NCBI GenBank assembly: GCA_000687655.1
Contig: JHWR01000014.1
Location: 1 to 64,000 of the forward strand
Direction: 5' to 3'
Source: Lachnospiraceae bacterium YSB2008
GTDB lineage: Bacteria > Bacillota > Clostridia > Lachnospirales > Lachnospiraceae
DNA: 64,000 nucleotides
Each line of letters opens with the position of its first letter. Positions within the stretch are counted from its first letter, which is position 1. Of the stretch, positions 44,788-54,055 are shown piece after piece. The position numbers and the translations under genes were made by a program. The notes under the pieces were generated by a model, which was not told the DNA's origin, searched no databases, and was given only the letters and a program-made list of their open reading frames with translations.

Positions 44788-46878
44788 TTATTTGAGTTTT
44801 CCGACATAAACAGCTGCAGACTGTGCAGGAACAACTACCGTCATAAGATTGTTCTGAGTCATGCATATCTGGTCATCCATCGTGTATCCATGTTCATCAC
44901 AGAGCATAACTCTTTTCATGGTACGATTGTTTCTGACACCGAGATGTCTTACATGAATCTTAAGCATCTTGTCGGTGTAGTCGGAATTCAATATAACGAC
45001 CGCTGCCTCGTCTTCGGTAAATCTTCCGTAGGCGATACATTTATTTTCACCATGAAGGAATATAAGTGAGCCCTTCATGAAAGCTTCATAGCCCTTATGT
45101 ATGGCTATCATATCCTTGTGGAACTGTATGAGTTCATGATTCTCATGTCCCCACGGATAAGTACGTCTGGAATCCGGATCAGTCCATCCGACAACTCCGG
45201 CTTCATCTCCGTAATATATAGTCGGAGCACCCGGCCATGTCATCTGGAAGGCAACTGCCATCCTCATGAGCCCATAGTCGACATCCTCTCCTGCAGCCTC
45301 AGGCCCCAGTGTATGAAGTCTTCCGACCTTCTTATTCGTCCTTGTCAGGAATCTTGAATGGTCGTGATTTGAAAGCTCATTCATAGCTATTTCGACAGAG
45401 CTGTGATTCATGCTCGCCATATAGTACTTCATTGAATTGAAGAAAATATCCGGATTTCCGAGGAAATCACCACGGAACTCATCACTGTGTTTTTCAACAC
45501 CGGTAAGGAACCATGTTATAGGCTCCATGAAAGCTCCGTAATTCATGATGGTATCCCACTCATCACCGCGAAGCCAGCTTTTGGCATTCTCATAATGCTC
45601 CGCAAGTATTATGGCATCCGGGTTTGCAGCCTTGACTGCTGTACGGAAATCTCTCCAGAATCTGTGATTATATTCCTGTGAATATCCAAGATCGGCAGCC
45701 ACGTCAAGTCGCCATCCGTCAGCATTGAAAGGCGGTGATACCCACTTCTGACCTATATACATTATATAGTCATGAAGCTTCTGTGATTCCTCATAATTAA
45801 GCTTCGGAAGAGTATCATGCCCCCACCATCCGTCATATGTCGGATTGTATGGCCATGCATCTTGATCCATAAATTTGTAGAAATTTCTGTATGGACTGTC
45901 TTTGGATACATAAGCTCCCGGTTCATATCCGGGACGTCCTTCATATATCCTCTCTCTGTCCATCCATTTATTAAATGAACCGCTGTGGTTAAAGACACCA
46001 TCAAGAATGATCTTCATACCACGCTTATGAACCTCTTCAACAAGTTCTATGAAAACTTCGTTTGAAGCTTCAAGATTTCTCTTATCGGTTACTCTGTTTA
46101 TATATCTGCTGGAATTCTTATTCTCAACATCGTCATCTGCAAGTACATTTCCCTCATCATAAACTATACGTCCGAAATGCGGATCGACATAGTCATAATC
46201 CTGAATATCATATTTATGATTTGAAGGTGAAACGAATATAGGATTCAGGTAAATAACATCAACTCCAAGATCCTTCAGATAATCAAGCTTATCTATAACA
46301 CCCTGAAGGTCGCCACCGTAGAAGTTTCCTACATCCATAGGATCCGGTGTCTTATTCCAGTCCTTAACAGCATGAACCATCTTGCCAATGTAGCAGTACT
46401 CATTATCTACAACGTCATTCGACATATCTCCGTTGCAGAATCTGTCTACGTAAATCTGATAGAACACTGCGCCCTTTGCCCAGTCAGGAACATCAAATCC
46501 GGGAACAATTTCGAAGTTGTATTCCGGCTCAGGGTCCTTTCTGATAAAAAGCTTATTGTAATAGCAGGTCAGATTGCCCACATGTATCTCGAAGTAATAA
46601 GTACATCTCTGAGTAATGGAGTGAAGTGTAGTCTCGTAGTAATCGAAAATTCTCTCACGTCTGACACGCTCCATGGAATGTCTCACACCATCCACTACAC
46701 AGATCACTTCATCTACATTATCAGATGCCGTTCTGAATCTGAGTGTTACATCATCTCCCGGAAGCGGTTCCGCAGGAATCATGTAATTCTCAGAAGCATC
46801 CGAAAACATAGCGCCGAAATTAACTATCGGTTTGAGATTATATATGTAATTGAATAATTCAAGTGAACCTCGTTTCAT
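44788..46878 (-). CDS. alpha-amylase family GH13 enzyme (neopullulanase/cyclomaltodextrinase-like)
   Basis: 696 residues, no signal peptide, so cytoplasmic. An N-terminal beta-sandwich domain (about 1-140), then WAKGAVFYQIYVDRFCNGD, GNFYGGDLQGVIDKLDYLKDLGVDVIYLNPIF, WRLDVAADLG (nucleophile Asp), IILAEHY (acid Glu) and ELSNHDHSRFL (transition-state Asp), the four GH13 motifs. The N-terminal domain and length fit the GH13_20 group, which works on maltodextrins and pullulan. 44 bp separate it from aspS, same direction. Confidence 0.9.
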   Translation of the reverse strand: MKRGSLELFNYIYNLKPIVNFGAMFSDASENYMIPAEPLPGDDVTLRFRTASDNVDEVICVVDGVRHSMERVRRERIFDYYETTLHSITQRCTYYFEIHVGNLTCYYNKLFIRKDPEPEYNFEIVPGFDVPDWAKGAVFYQIYVDRFCNGDMSNDVVDNEYCYIGKMVHAVKDWNKTPDPMDVGNFYGGDLQGVIDKLDYLKDLGVDVIYLNPIFVSPSNHKYDIQDYDYVDPHFGRIVYDEGNVLADDDVENKNSSRYINRVTDKRNLEASNEVFIELVEEVHKRGMKIILDGVFNHSGSFNKWMDRERIYEGRPGYEPGAYVSKDSPYRNFYKFMDQDAWPYNPTYDGWWGHDTLPKLNYEESQKLHDYIMYIGQKWVSPPFNADGWRLDVAADLGYSQEYNHRFWRDFRTAVKAANPDAIILAEHYENAKSWLRGDEWDTIMNYGAFMEPITWFLTGVEKHSDEFRGDFLGNPDIFFNSMKYYMASMNHSSVEIAMNELSNHDHSRFLTRTNKKVGRLHTLGPEAAGEDVDYGLMRMAVAFQMTWPGAPTIYYGDEAGVVGWTDPDSRRTYPWGHENHELIQFHKDMIAIHKGYEAFMKGSLIFLHGENKCIAYGRFTEDEAAVVILNSDYTDKMLKIHVRHLGVRNNRTMKRVMLCDEHGYTMDDQICMTQNNLMTVVVPAQSAAVYVGKLK

Positions 46879-46922
46879 ATATTACTCTCCTTATTGATGC
46901 CATTATCATTATATGCCATCAA

Positions 46923-48698
46923 TTATTCCTCAACCGGCAGATTCAGTGCGATATGTACATCATCAAGCTGCTTCTGATCAACAGCAGCCGGTGCTCCCAT
47001 CATTACATCCTGTGCAGTCTTATTCATAGGGAATGGAATGATCTCCCTTATACTCTCTTCACCTGCGATAAGCATGATCATACGATCAACACCCGGTGCG
47101 ATACCTGCATGTGGAGGTGCACCATAGCAGAATGCATTGTACATTGCAGGGAACTTAGCCTTAACATCATCCTCGCCAAGTCCGACCTTCTTGAATGCTT
47201 CAACCATAATCTCAGGATCATGATTTCTTACTGCTCCTGATGAAAGCTCAACGCCGTTAACAACAAGGTCGTACTGGTATGCAAGAATTGAAAGAGGGTC
47301 TTCATTCTTAAGAGCATCCATACCGCCCTGTGGCATTGAAAATGGATTGTGGCAGAACTCAAGTTCGCCGCTCTCCTCACCTATCTCATACATAGGGAAG
47401 TCAACTATCCAGCAGAACTCATAGCATTCCTTGTTCATATGGCCCGGAGCAGCTGCACCGAGAAGCTTTCTCAGAACGCCTGCTGTCTTAAGGGCATCAC
47501 CCTTCTTGCCGGCAGTAAGTCCTACGAAATCACCTGCCTTAAGTCCGAGTTTTTCTACTATTTCATCCTTACGCTCCTGAAGGAATTTACTGATTCCTCC
47601 TACAAGAGCTCCTGTCTCATCTAACTTGAACCAGAATGCCTTATTTGCAGTAGCAACCTCGACATCTGCACATATCTTGTCTATAACCTTACGTGATGCT
47701 GCAAAGTCTGTGACAACAACTGCCTCGATGCTGTTTCCTTCTTCAAAAGGTCCGAAGCCACATCCGGCCATCATATCAGTAACATCTGTAAGCTTAAGAT
47801 CTATACGAAGGTCAGGCTTATCTGTTCCGTATGTCTCCATGGCATCACGGAAGGATATTCTTCTGAAAGGAGCCTGACTTGCTGTCTTATATATTCCATA
47901 CTTAGCGAATACAGGCGGAAGCACATCTTCTATTACTCTGAATACATCTTCCTGAGAAGCAAATGCCATCTCCATATCAAGCTGATAGAATTCTCCCGGG
48001 CTTCTGTCTGCTCTTGCATCCTCATCTCTGAAGCAAGGTGCAACCTGGAAATATCTGTCGAAGCCTGATGCCATGAGTATCTGCTTGAACTGCTGAGGTG
48101 CCTGTGGAAGTGCATAGAACTTTCCCGGATGATTACGTGAAGGAACGAGGTAATCTCTTGCGCCTTCAGGTGATGAACATGTAAGTATAGGAGTTGTTAT
48201 CTCAAGGAAGTCATGTGCTATCATGGCCTGTCTAAGCTCTGCCACGATCTTGCTCCTAAGAACTATACGGCTCTTAACCTCCGGATTACGAAGGTCCAGA
48301 TATCTGTACTTAAGTCTTGTAGCCTCATCAGCTTCCTTTGAACGACTTACCTCAAAAGGAAGTTCGTTATAACGGCACTTTCCGAGAACCTGAATGTCTT
48401 CAGGAACAACCTCTATCTCACCTGTGGCAATGTTAGGATTCTTATTGGATCTTTCACGAACCACACCTGTTATGCAAAGTGTAGACTCATTATTAACTCC
48501 ATTAAGCTTCTCCATCATCTCTTCTGTTTCTACGACTATCTGTGTAGTTCCATAGAAATCTCTGAGTATAAGAAATCCGAGATTCTTACTCACCTTACGC
48601 ATATTATCATAGAACCCTGCAAGCGTTACTTTCTTTCCTGCATCAGCGAGACGCAGGTCATTGCAGGTATGTGTTCTTGACTGTACTAATTCTTCCAT
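46923..48698 (-). CDS. aspS: aspartyl-tRNA synthetase
   Basis: 591 residues, bacterial-type. N-terminal OB-fold (RTHTCNDLRLADAGKKVTLAGF), class II motif 2 FRDEDARADRSPGEFYQLDMEMAF, GAD insertion domain (about 290-420) and C-terminal motif 3 GVDRMIMLIAGEESIREIIPFPM, with QDVMMGAPAAVD at the end. It has its own ATG behind AAAGGACG. No T-box leader seen. In Firmicutes it may be discriminating or not with respect to tRNA-Asn. Confidence 0.97.
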   Translation of the reverse strand: MEELVQSRTHTCNDLRLADAGKKVTLAGFYDNMRKVSKNLGFLILRDFYGTTQIVVETEEMMEKLNGVNNESTLCITGVVRERSNKNPNIATGEIEVVPEDIQVLGKCRYNELPFEVSRSKEADEATRLKYRYLDLRNPEVKSRIVLRSKIVAELRQAMIAHDFLEITTPILTCSSPEGARDYLVPSRNHPGKFYALPQAPQQFKQILMASGFDRYFQVAPCFRDEDARADRSPGEFYQLDMEMAFASQEDVFRVIEDVLPPVFAKYGIYKTASQAPFRRISFRDAMETYGTDKPDLRIDLKLTDVTDMMAGCGFGPFEEGNSIEAVVVTDFAASRKVIDKICADVEVATANKAFWFKLDETGALVGGISKFLQERKDEIVEKLGLKAGDFVGLTAGKKGDALKTAGVLRKLLGAAAPGHMNKECYEFCWIVDFPMYEIGEESGELEFCHNPFSMPQGGMDALKNEDPLSILAYQYDLVVNGVELSSGAVRNHDPEIMVEAFKKVGLGEDDVKAKFPAMYNAFCYGAPPHAGIAPGVDRMIMLIAGEESIREIIPFPMNKTAQDVMMGAPAAVDQKQLDDVHIALNLPVEE

Positions 48699-48746
48699 TA
48701 TTTTCGTCCTTTCCTAATGGGTATTTATATAGAAGCAGCCTGAGGG

Positions 48747-49457
48747 CTACTCTTTTTCATACATCATATTGTCAGCAATATCGCTGAGTGAGGAACCGAA
48801 CATCTCTGCCAGGTCCGTCTTACCATTCCATTTACTGTCAAGCATCTTTGAAAGTGCTGTCAGCATCTCTGTGTCGACTATGGCCGTAGCTTCCTTGCCG
48901 GCACCGATATAATAATTATCCTCGAGAACTATACCATGTCTGTCTATAGGCTTAACCACATACAGGATCACGAGGCAGCTCTCGTTGTCATCAAAAAGCT
49001 CTCTGTACTTTATCGAAAGATCATAAGCCGGATACTCACTCGACTCAATGATATAGAGATAAGGATAAACTCCGGTCTTTTTGTAGAAGTTCTTGAAACC
49101 TGTTATGAGCTTCTTTTCATTTGACTTATTTATAAATGGATCGTTCCCCGTACTTGCATCTTCATAGAATCCAATCTTCTTCGGCACAGAATCACCGGTT
49201 ATCGGAGTCTTCTTACTGAGATTCAATGATACCGCCTTCTTGGTGTCTTTTGAGCTATCACTCGTAAACTTGTTCATGATGTCATCTTCTTCACCCTCAT
49301 TGCCATTCTCCGAAGCAGCCTTAGGGAATTCAGCTTCATATTCCTTCACATATTTTCTTCCTGTCAGCGCAGTAAGAAGGCTCAGAACAAGGATACCAAT
49401 ACCAACGTATTTGAGGCATTTAGTTATGTCTTTTGCAGGCGCTTTTCTTTTTGCCAC
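48747..49457 (-). CDS. single-pass membrane protein, unknown
   Basis: 236 residues from GTG at 49457, behind GGAGGAAAATGAG; a TTG six codons earlier overlaps that ribosome site. A basic N-terminus (MAKRKAPAKD) precedes one membrane helix (about 15-34). The exported part has a Glu/Asn/Asp-rich linker and a mixed alpha/beta domain with YPYLYIIES and GIVLEDNYYIGAGKEA, perhaps TPM-like. I do not recognise it surely. It lies divergent from ispF, whose ATG is 137 bp away. Confidence 0.55.
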   Translation of the reverse strand: MAKRKAPAKDITKCLKYVGIGILVLSLLTALTGRKYVKEYEAEFPKAASENGNEGEEDDIMNKFTSDSSKDTKKAVSLNLSKKTPITGDSVPKKIGFYEDASTGNDPFINKSNEKKLITGFKNFYKKTGVYPYLYIIESSEYPAYDLSIKYRELFDDNESCLVILYVVKPIDRHGIVLEDNYYIGAGKEATAIVDTEMLTALSKMLDSKWNGKTDLAEMFGSSLSDIADNMMYEKE

Positions 49458-49492
49458 CTCATTTTCCTCCGACAATAAATAGCTTATAGAAC

Positions 49493-49509
49493 AGGAAACA
49501 CAGTTTCCT
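49493..49509. promoter_or_regulatory. inverted repeat in the divergent ispF upstream region
   Basis: AGGAAAC-ACA-GTTTCCT, 7-bp arms. It lies downstream of a minus-strand TATAAT (just above 49510) that could serve the gene at 48747-49457, and therefore in its leader. It may be an operator or a leader hairpin. Identity unknown. Confidence 0.35.
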
Positions 49510-49594
49510 ATTATACAAAAAGATGTTATAATAACAAAATCTTGGGATTATCATACCAAAACTAATGATACATTATACCATAAGGAGAACAAAA

Positions 49595-50155
49595 ATGCGA
49601 ATAGGAATGGGATATGATGTACATAAACTTGTACCTGACCGTCCACTTATCCTGGGTGGAGTGAAAATTCCGTATGAATACGGGCTTCTAGGGCATTCTG
49701 ATGCCGACTGTCTCACCCACGCAATCATGGATTCTTTACTCGGTGCAGCCGCAAAAGGTGATATAGGAAAGCATTTTCCTGACACAGATGAGAAATATAA
49801 AGGTGCTGACAGCATAGAGCTTCTCAAGGTTGTAAAGGAAATAATCGATAAAGAGAATTATATAATAGGCAATATCGACGCTACCATCATAGCACAGAAG
49901 CCTAAAATGGCACCTCATATCGAAGCAATGAGACAGAACATAGCTGACGCACTTATGATCGATATAAACAGAGTTAATATCAAAGCAACTACAGAAGAAG
50001 GTCTCGGCTTCACCGGCGAGGGACTCGGCATAAGCTGCCAGTCCATATGCCTTCTCGAGACAGTTGATAATTATGCTTATCAGGATGTCTGCGCTGATAT
50101 GTATGGTAACAGATCAAAATGTGATACCTGCGGCGGATGCCCTATGGCGAAATAA
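49595..50155 (+). CDS. ispF: 2-C-methyl-D-erythritol 2,4-cyclodiphosphate synthase with Cys-rich tail
   Basis: 186 residues. IspF makes the cyclic diphosphate in the MEP isoprenoid pathway. GYDVHKL (Asp8, His10), [20 protein letters not shown] (metal His42) and [11 protein letters not shown] match the family. The ATG is preceded by AAGGAG; the upstream ATG 30 nt before lacks one. The core ends near residue 157. About 29 more residues follow, including CDTCGGC and Cys166, absent in standard IspF of about 157 residues. First plus-strand protein gene of the window. Confidence 0.93.
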   Translation: MRIGMGYDVHKLVPDRPLILGGVKIPYEYGLLGHSDADCLTHAIMDSLLGAAAKGDIGKHFPDTDEKYKGADSIELLKVVKEIIDKENYIIGNIDATIIAQKPKMAPHIEAMRQNIADALMIDINRVNIKATTEEGLGFTGEGLGISCQSICLLETVDNYAYQDVCADMYGNRSKCDTCGGCPMAK

Positions 50156-50176
50156 TCTGAAAGGATACTGACACAA

Positions 50177-50677
50177 ATGGCAATACAGAACAGATACAAT
50201 GAGAAACTCGTAAAGGGCAAGCCGGGTTCATCCGAAATACTGTTCCTTGCAGGAGCAATATTCGTTATACTCAGCGGAGTAGCTATCATGCTCTTCAATA
50301 TCATGGGATTTCTTTTCATATTCTTCGGGATCTACATGCTGGTCATGGCTATCAAAAATATGAAGGTCGAATTCGAATACACTCTTACCGACGGAGAGAT
50401 TGATATAGCAAAGATAAATGATAAGAGCAGAAGAAAAGATATAAAGAACATCCGTAAGGATGATGTGACTCTCATCAAGAAGGCTGATTCAGATAAGGTT
50501 AAGAACGACCTGTCACTGAAGAAAGAGAAGATTGTTTACTTCGTAAAGGAAGTTACAGATACATGTTATGCCATCTATACTTCGATCAATGACAAAAAGG
50601 AAATAATAGTACTTGATCTTGATGAAGGCTGCGTTGAACATCTGAAAGCTATGTACAAGAGAACTTTTGAAGAGTAA
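50177..50677 (+). CDS. small membrane protein, unknown
   Basis: 166 residues. Two adjacent membrane helices (about 21-60: LFLAGAIFVILSGVAIMLF, FLFIFFGIYMLVMAI) then a soluble beta-rich region with FEYTLTDGEIDIAKI and many Lys/Asp. No motif I recognise. It starts 22 bp after ispF and ends just before the terminator at 50721, so it is probably in the ispF transcript. Confidence 0.65.
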   Translation: MAIQNRYNEKLVKGKPGSSEILFLAGAIFVILSGVAIMLFNIMGFLFIFFGIYMLVMAIKNMKVEFEYTLTDGEIDIAKINDKSRRKDIKNIRKDDVTLIKKADSDKVKNDLSLKKEKIVYFVKEVTDTCYAIYTSINDKKEIIVLDLDEGCVEHLKAMYKRTFEE

Positions 50678-50720
50678 GTAAAAAGAATAACTAAAAGAAT
50701 AAGTTTCCTGAGAATACAAA

Positions 50721-50746
50721 AAAGGATAGGTCAAAACCTATCCTTT
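50721..50746. terminator. bidirectional terminator
   Basis: Stem AAAGGATAGGT / ACCTATCCTTT with CAAA loop, flanked by A run on the left and TTTAAAT on the right. It lies between a plus gene ending at 50677 and a minus gene ending at 50772, so it can stop transcription from both sides. Confidence 0.8.
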
Positions 50747-50771
50747 AAATATACCATACTAAAACCCGGCA

Positions 50772-51005
50772 TCACGGATCGAGCGGTATCATCTGAAGAC
50801 CCTTGTACATCTTGGTGTACATACTCTTCTCATCTTTATAAAGCATAGTGCCTCTCGCACCGTCGCGGATAATATATGCATACTTATTCTTCTGGACATT
50901 CATGTATAATACTTCTTCAACGTTAAGCTCCTGGGCTTTTACCTTTGCTGTATATACATTGAGTGGTTCCATCTTATATTTCTTTACTGCCTGCTCAACT
51001 GTCAT
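50772..51005 (-). CDS. small protein, unknown
   Basis: 77 residues. N-terminal MTVEQAVKKYKM and C-terminal YAYIIRDGARGTMLYKDEKSMYTKMYKGLQM. Mostly helical with a beta hairpin; a DUF6465-like guess is not secure. The ATG at 51005 follows AAAGGGGGGTTTGGAC; a TTG two codons earlier is less likely. Isolated between queH and the terminator. Confidence 0.55.
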   Translation of the reverse strand: MTVEQAVKKYKMEPLNVYTAKVKAQELNVEEVLYMNVQKNKYAYIIRDGARGTMLYKDEKSMYTKMYKGLQMIPLDP

Positions 51006-51098
51006 GTCCAAACCCCCCTTTGACTTTTGATCAGCTTTCGTCTATCAATAGTATATTGTAAGAAAATCACAAAGTCAACCATAAAATGAGGCAAACCT

Positions 51099-51743
51099 AT
51101 GGATAATTTGAATAATACAAACTACTATATTGAATTCGAAAAACAGCTCGAATCCATCAAAAATCATGGAAGCCGACCTTCTCTTCTGCTCCACGCCTGT
51201 TGTGCTCCATGCAGCTCCTACTGTATCGAGCTTCTGGCTGAAATATTCGATATAACCATATACTTCTACAACCCAAATATCGACATGGAGGAGGAATACA
51301 GAAAGCGTTACGGAGAACTCTGCAGACTGGTAAAAGAAGCTCCGTTCGCCGCCGGAACAAAGACCGTCGAAGGTGAATATGAACCTGAGCTTTTCTTCGA
51401 GATGGCTAAAGGGCGGGAGAAGCTTCCGGAGAAAGGTGAACGCTGCTATGACTGTTATAAACTCCGCATGGAGAAATCAGCACGCTATGCTGCTGAGAAC
51501 GGTTTCGACTACTTCTCCACCACCCTCTCAATCAGTCCTTACAAGATATCAAGATGGATAAACGAGATCGGCGTCGAGCTTGAAAGCCTTCTCAAAGAAG
51601 AATACCCTGACCGTTCTCCTGTGTTCTTATACAGCGATTTCAAAAAGAAGAATGGTTATAAAAGATCCATCGAACTTTCCGAGGAATACAGCCTCTACAG
51701 GCAGAACTACTGTGGATGCAGATTTTCAAAAAAAGAAGAGTAG
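51099..51743 (+). CDS. queH: epoxyqueuosine reductase QueH
   Basis: 214 residues. QueH removes the epoxide oxygen from epoxyqueuosine in tRNA. The Cys ligands are in LLHACCAPCSSYC (Cys34, Cys35, Cys38) and GERCYDCYKL (Cys116, Cys119), spaced as in the iron-sulfur and iron binding family. It is not related to QueG. The ATG is behind GAGGCAAACCT. It ends at a bidirectional terminator. QueF (58180) also belongs to queuosine synthesis but is not adjacent. Confidence 0.92.
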   Translation: MDNLNNTNYYIEFEKQLESIKNHGSRPSLLLHACCAPCSSYCIELLAEIFDITIYFYNPNIDMEEEYRKRYGELCRLVKEAPFAAGTKTVEGEYEPELFFEMAKGREKLPEKGERCYDCYKLRMEKSARYAAENGFDYFSTTLSISPYKISRWINEIGVELESLLKEEYPDRSPVFLYSDFKKKNGYKRSIELSEEYSLYRQNYCGCRFSKKEE

Positions 51744-51765
51744 CAGATTTCGCTACTCTTCTTTT
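51731..51765. terminator. bidirectional terminator after queH and hslO
   Basis: Arms AAAAGAAGAGTAGC (51731-51744) and GCTACTCTTCTTTT (51752-51765) are perfectly complementary, with a 7-nt loop, and the T run is on each strand. It overlaps the end of queH and lies just downstream of the hslO stop at 51771. Confidence 0.85.
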
Positions 51766-51770
51766 GCATT

Positions 51771-52649
51771 TCATTTCTTTCTGTGATCCAGTATGTACTG
51801 GATTTCAGGTATCGTAAAGGTATAATGTGATTCGCAGAATTCACAGTTAAGTGTTATATCCTTACCGTCGTCAACCATGGACTGAAGCTCCTTCTCACCT
51901 ATACTGATAAGAGCCTTCGTCACTCTCTCCCTGCTGCAGTTACATTTATACTGAGCCGGTATATCCTCCTCAACCGTTATATCATCGCCGAGGATTGACT
52001 TCATCATATCCTCCACGCTTTCTCCACGGTTCAGATGCTCCGTAACCGATCCGAATCCTGCAAGGCCGTCTTCTATATGTCTTATTGTCTCTTCGCTTGC
52101 GAAAGGCATGAGCTGTATGATGAATCCGCCCGCTGCTTCCACAACATTATCTCTTGATATGAGCACTCCCAGTCCGACAGACGTAGGTATCTGCTCACTC
52201 TCCGCGAAATAATATGTCAGGTCCTCAGCAATCTCACTGGTAACAAGTATGGTCTGACCTACATACGGTTCTCCGACTCCGTTATCTCTTATTACTGAAA
52301 GGACTCCCTGTCCGAGAGCGCCGCCTACATTCAGATGACCATCCTTATTCGGAGGAAGATCAACCAGCGGATTATAGATGATTCCCTTTACATTTCCAAC
52401 TCTGTCCGCTGTTACCGTGAGTCCCTTTGCAGGTCCTTCGCAGTTAATTCGAAGAGTCATCATATCGTCATCATTCTTCTGCATTGAGCCCATAAGTGCT
52501 CCTGCCGTAAGAAGTCTTCCAAGCGCCGCCGTACATATAGGGCTTGTGTTGTGTATCTTTCTTGAATGCTCTGCTATATCTCTTGATGACATGGCGAAGT
52601 AACGGACTTCATTTCCAAGTGCCATGCCTTTAATAATATGATCTGTCAT
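51771..52649 (-). CDS. hslO: Hsp33 redox-regulated chaperone
   Basis: 292 residues. A holdase switched on by oxidation. N-terminal domain has LGRLLTAGALMGSM and GPAKGLTVTADRVGNVKG. The C-terminal zinc-binding Cys set is CNC (in KCNCSRERV) and CEFC. Its ATG shares one base with the stop of the methyltransferase gene (TAATG), so the two are translated together. It ends at the bidirectional terminator. Confidence 0.93.
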   Translation of the reverse strand: MTDHIIKGMALGNEVRYFAMSSRDIAEHSRKIHNTSPICTAALGRLLTAGALMGSMQKNDDDMMTLRINCEGPAKGLTVTADRVGNVKGIIYNPLVDLPPNKDGHLNVGGALGQGVLSVIRDNGVGEPYVGQTILVTSEIAEDLTYYFAESEQIPTSVGLGVLISRDNVVEAAGGFIIQLMPFASEETIRHIEDGLAGFGSVTEHLNRGESVEDMMKSILGDDITVEEDIPAQYKCNCSRERVTKALISIGEKELQSMVDDGKDITLNCEFCESHYTFTIPEIQYILDHRKK

Positions 52650-53428
52650 TATTCTATCCTTTTACCGTGTTCCCTTGCTATTATATAAACTCTTTCAGAA
52701 TCCTCCATAGGCGGATTCTCCGTAAATGCATCGAACGCCGTCACAAACTCCATACCGGCTTCTTCCAGCGCTTTCTTTACTTCATCTATCTCATATGCTC
52801 TCTGCTCATGAAGCTCATCAAAACGTCTGTAGGTACCGTCGCCGGATTCCTTATCCTCCTGGAAAAGAGTCAGATAGAGATAGTTCATATTCTCTTCTTC
52901 ATCGAAGGAATTGTCCCAGATAAAGGCCATATCATCTCTCACCTCAGATATGGTATTCTCTCCGACTGTGTCCCTGAAATAATGCTTCGTATTCATGTCG
53001 AATATGAAGACTCCCTCAGGGTCGAGGTAATTATTCACAAGCTTAAAGCAGGTGACAAGGTTCTCATACTCTGTAAGATAATTCATGGAATCGCATATGC
53101 TTACTGCTGCTGCGACTGTTCCATACAGCTCGAAATCAGTCATATCCTGAAGAAGATACAAAGATGAAGATGAGTTCTCCCTCTTCTTCTCCTCTGCAAT
53201 CATCAGCATATCTTCGGAATTATCGACGCCTATCATGTCATAACCGAAAGCTGCCAGGCGTTCCGTTACATTTCCGGTTCCGCAGCCCAGTTCAAGAAGA
53301 AGTCTTCCCTCTTTGGGTTCTGCTCCGTATTTAGTGAGCAGTCCCTTGATGTATTCCACCCATTCATCATACGGAATATTATCCATAAGACTGTCATAGC
53401 TTCTCGCAAAGCTCTGATACATGCCCAA
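52649..53428 (-). CDS. class I SAM-dependent methyltransferase
   Basis: 259 residues. SAM motif LLLELGCGTGNVTERLAAFG, followed by MIGVDNSEDMLMIA and VAAAVSICDSMNYL. A Rossmann methyltransferase, substrate unknown. I keep the TTG start, since GGAGGAATAAGTT gives the best spacing to it; the ATG two codons on is too far from the ribosome site. Coupled to hslO downstream, 3 bp after the upstream membrane protein. Confidence 0.8.
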   Translation of the reverse strand: MGMYQSFARSYDSLMDNIPYDEWVEYIKGLLTKYGAEPKEGRLLLELGCGTGNVTERLAAFGYDMIGVDNSEDMLMIAEEKKRENSSSSLYLLQDMTDFELYGTVAAAVSICDSMNYLTEYENLVTCFKLVNNYLDPEGVFIFDMNTKHYFRDTVGENTISEVRDDMAFIWDNSFDEEENMNYLYLTLFQEDKESGDGTYRRFDELHEQRAYEIDEVKKALEEAGMEFVTAFDAFTENPPMEDSERVYIIAREHGKRIE

Positions 53429-53431
53429 AAC

Positions 53432-53998
53432 TTATTCCTCCCAGACTACGTCAGTTCCGTCGTCCACAAATCTTCCGTTTCTATAGACATTTATAACCTC
53501 GATAAGGTTAGTGACACCAAATATAAGAATTACGATTCCAAGCACTCTTATAACACCCTTTGCAGCACTGAACGGATTGATGACCATTATCACACCTATT
53601 ACAGCAGTGATGATATCATTAATCAGAAATGGAAGGATTTTCTTCTCACCCTTACGCACCTGCATGGTTGTATAAAGTCTAAGTACTGCATTGAAAAGAA
53701 TGATGAATCCCACAAGGCTTATGGTGAAGCTTGCAACAAAGCCCGGTGTGAGTGCACATATCAGACCTACTATACCGCCCGCTATGGCAATGCCCATGAA
53801 AATGTATGTCTTGTTATAATAGCTGACAGCACCAACTATAGCCGCTGCAATAAGCAGGAAGATTCCGAAGAATCTTACCATAGTTGCCATTGAAGTTCCC
53901 GGAACTATCGTGAAGATCAGTCCGAAGAGAATCATGGCAAAAGGCACTATCAGGTCTTTTGTATTCTTCTTAAAGAAGTCTTTGATCCCTTTGTTCAT
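53432..53998 (-). CDS. DUF308-type membrane protein
   Basis: 188 residues. Five to six membrane helices, such as LIVPFAMILFGLIFTIVPG and FILVNPFSAAKG-like segments (MVINPFSAAKGVIRVLG). Such HdeD-like proteins occur widely in Firmicutes with no firm function. Its stop, within TGGGAGGAATAAG, supplies the ribosome site of the methyltransferase gene. Upstream neighbour is the CDP-glycerol transferase gene. Confidence 0.7.
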   Translation of the reverse strand: MNKGIKDFFKKNTKDLIVPFAMILFGLIFTIVPGTSMATMVRFFGIFLLIAAAIVGAVSYYNKTYIFMGIAIAGGIVGLICALTPGFVASFTISLVGFIILFNAVLRLYTTMQVRKGEKKILPFLINDIITAVIGVIMVINPFSAAKGVIRVLGIVILIFGVTNLIEVINVYRNGRFVDDGTDVVWEE

Positions 53999-54055
53999 TT
54001 ACTTTTCTTTCTCCTAAAACTATTAATAACTACGCGCCGATACAAACCGCACCGA

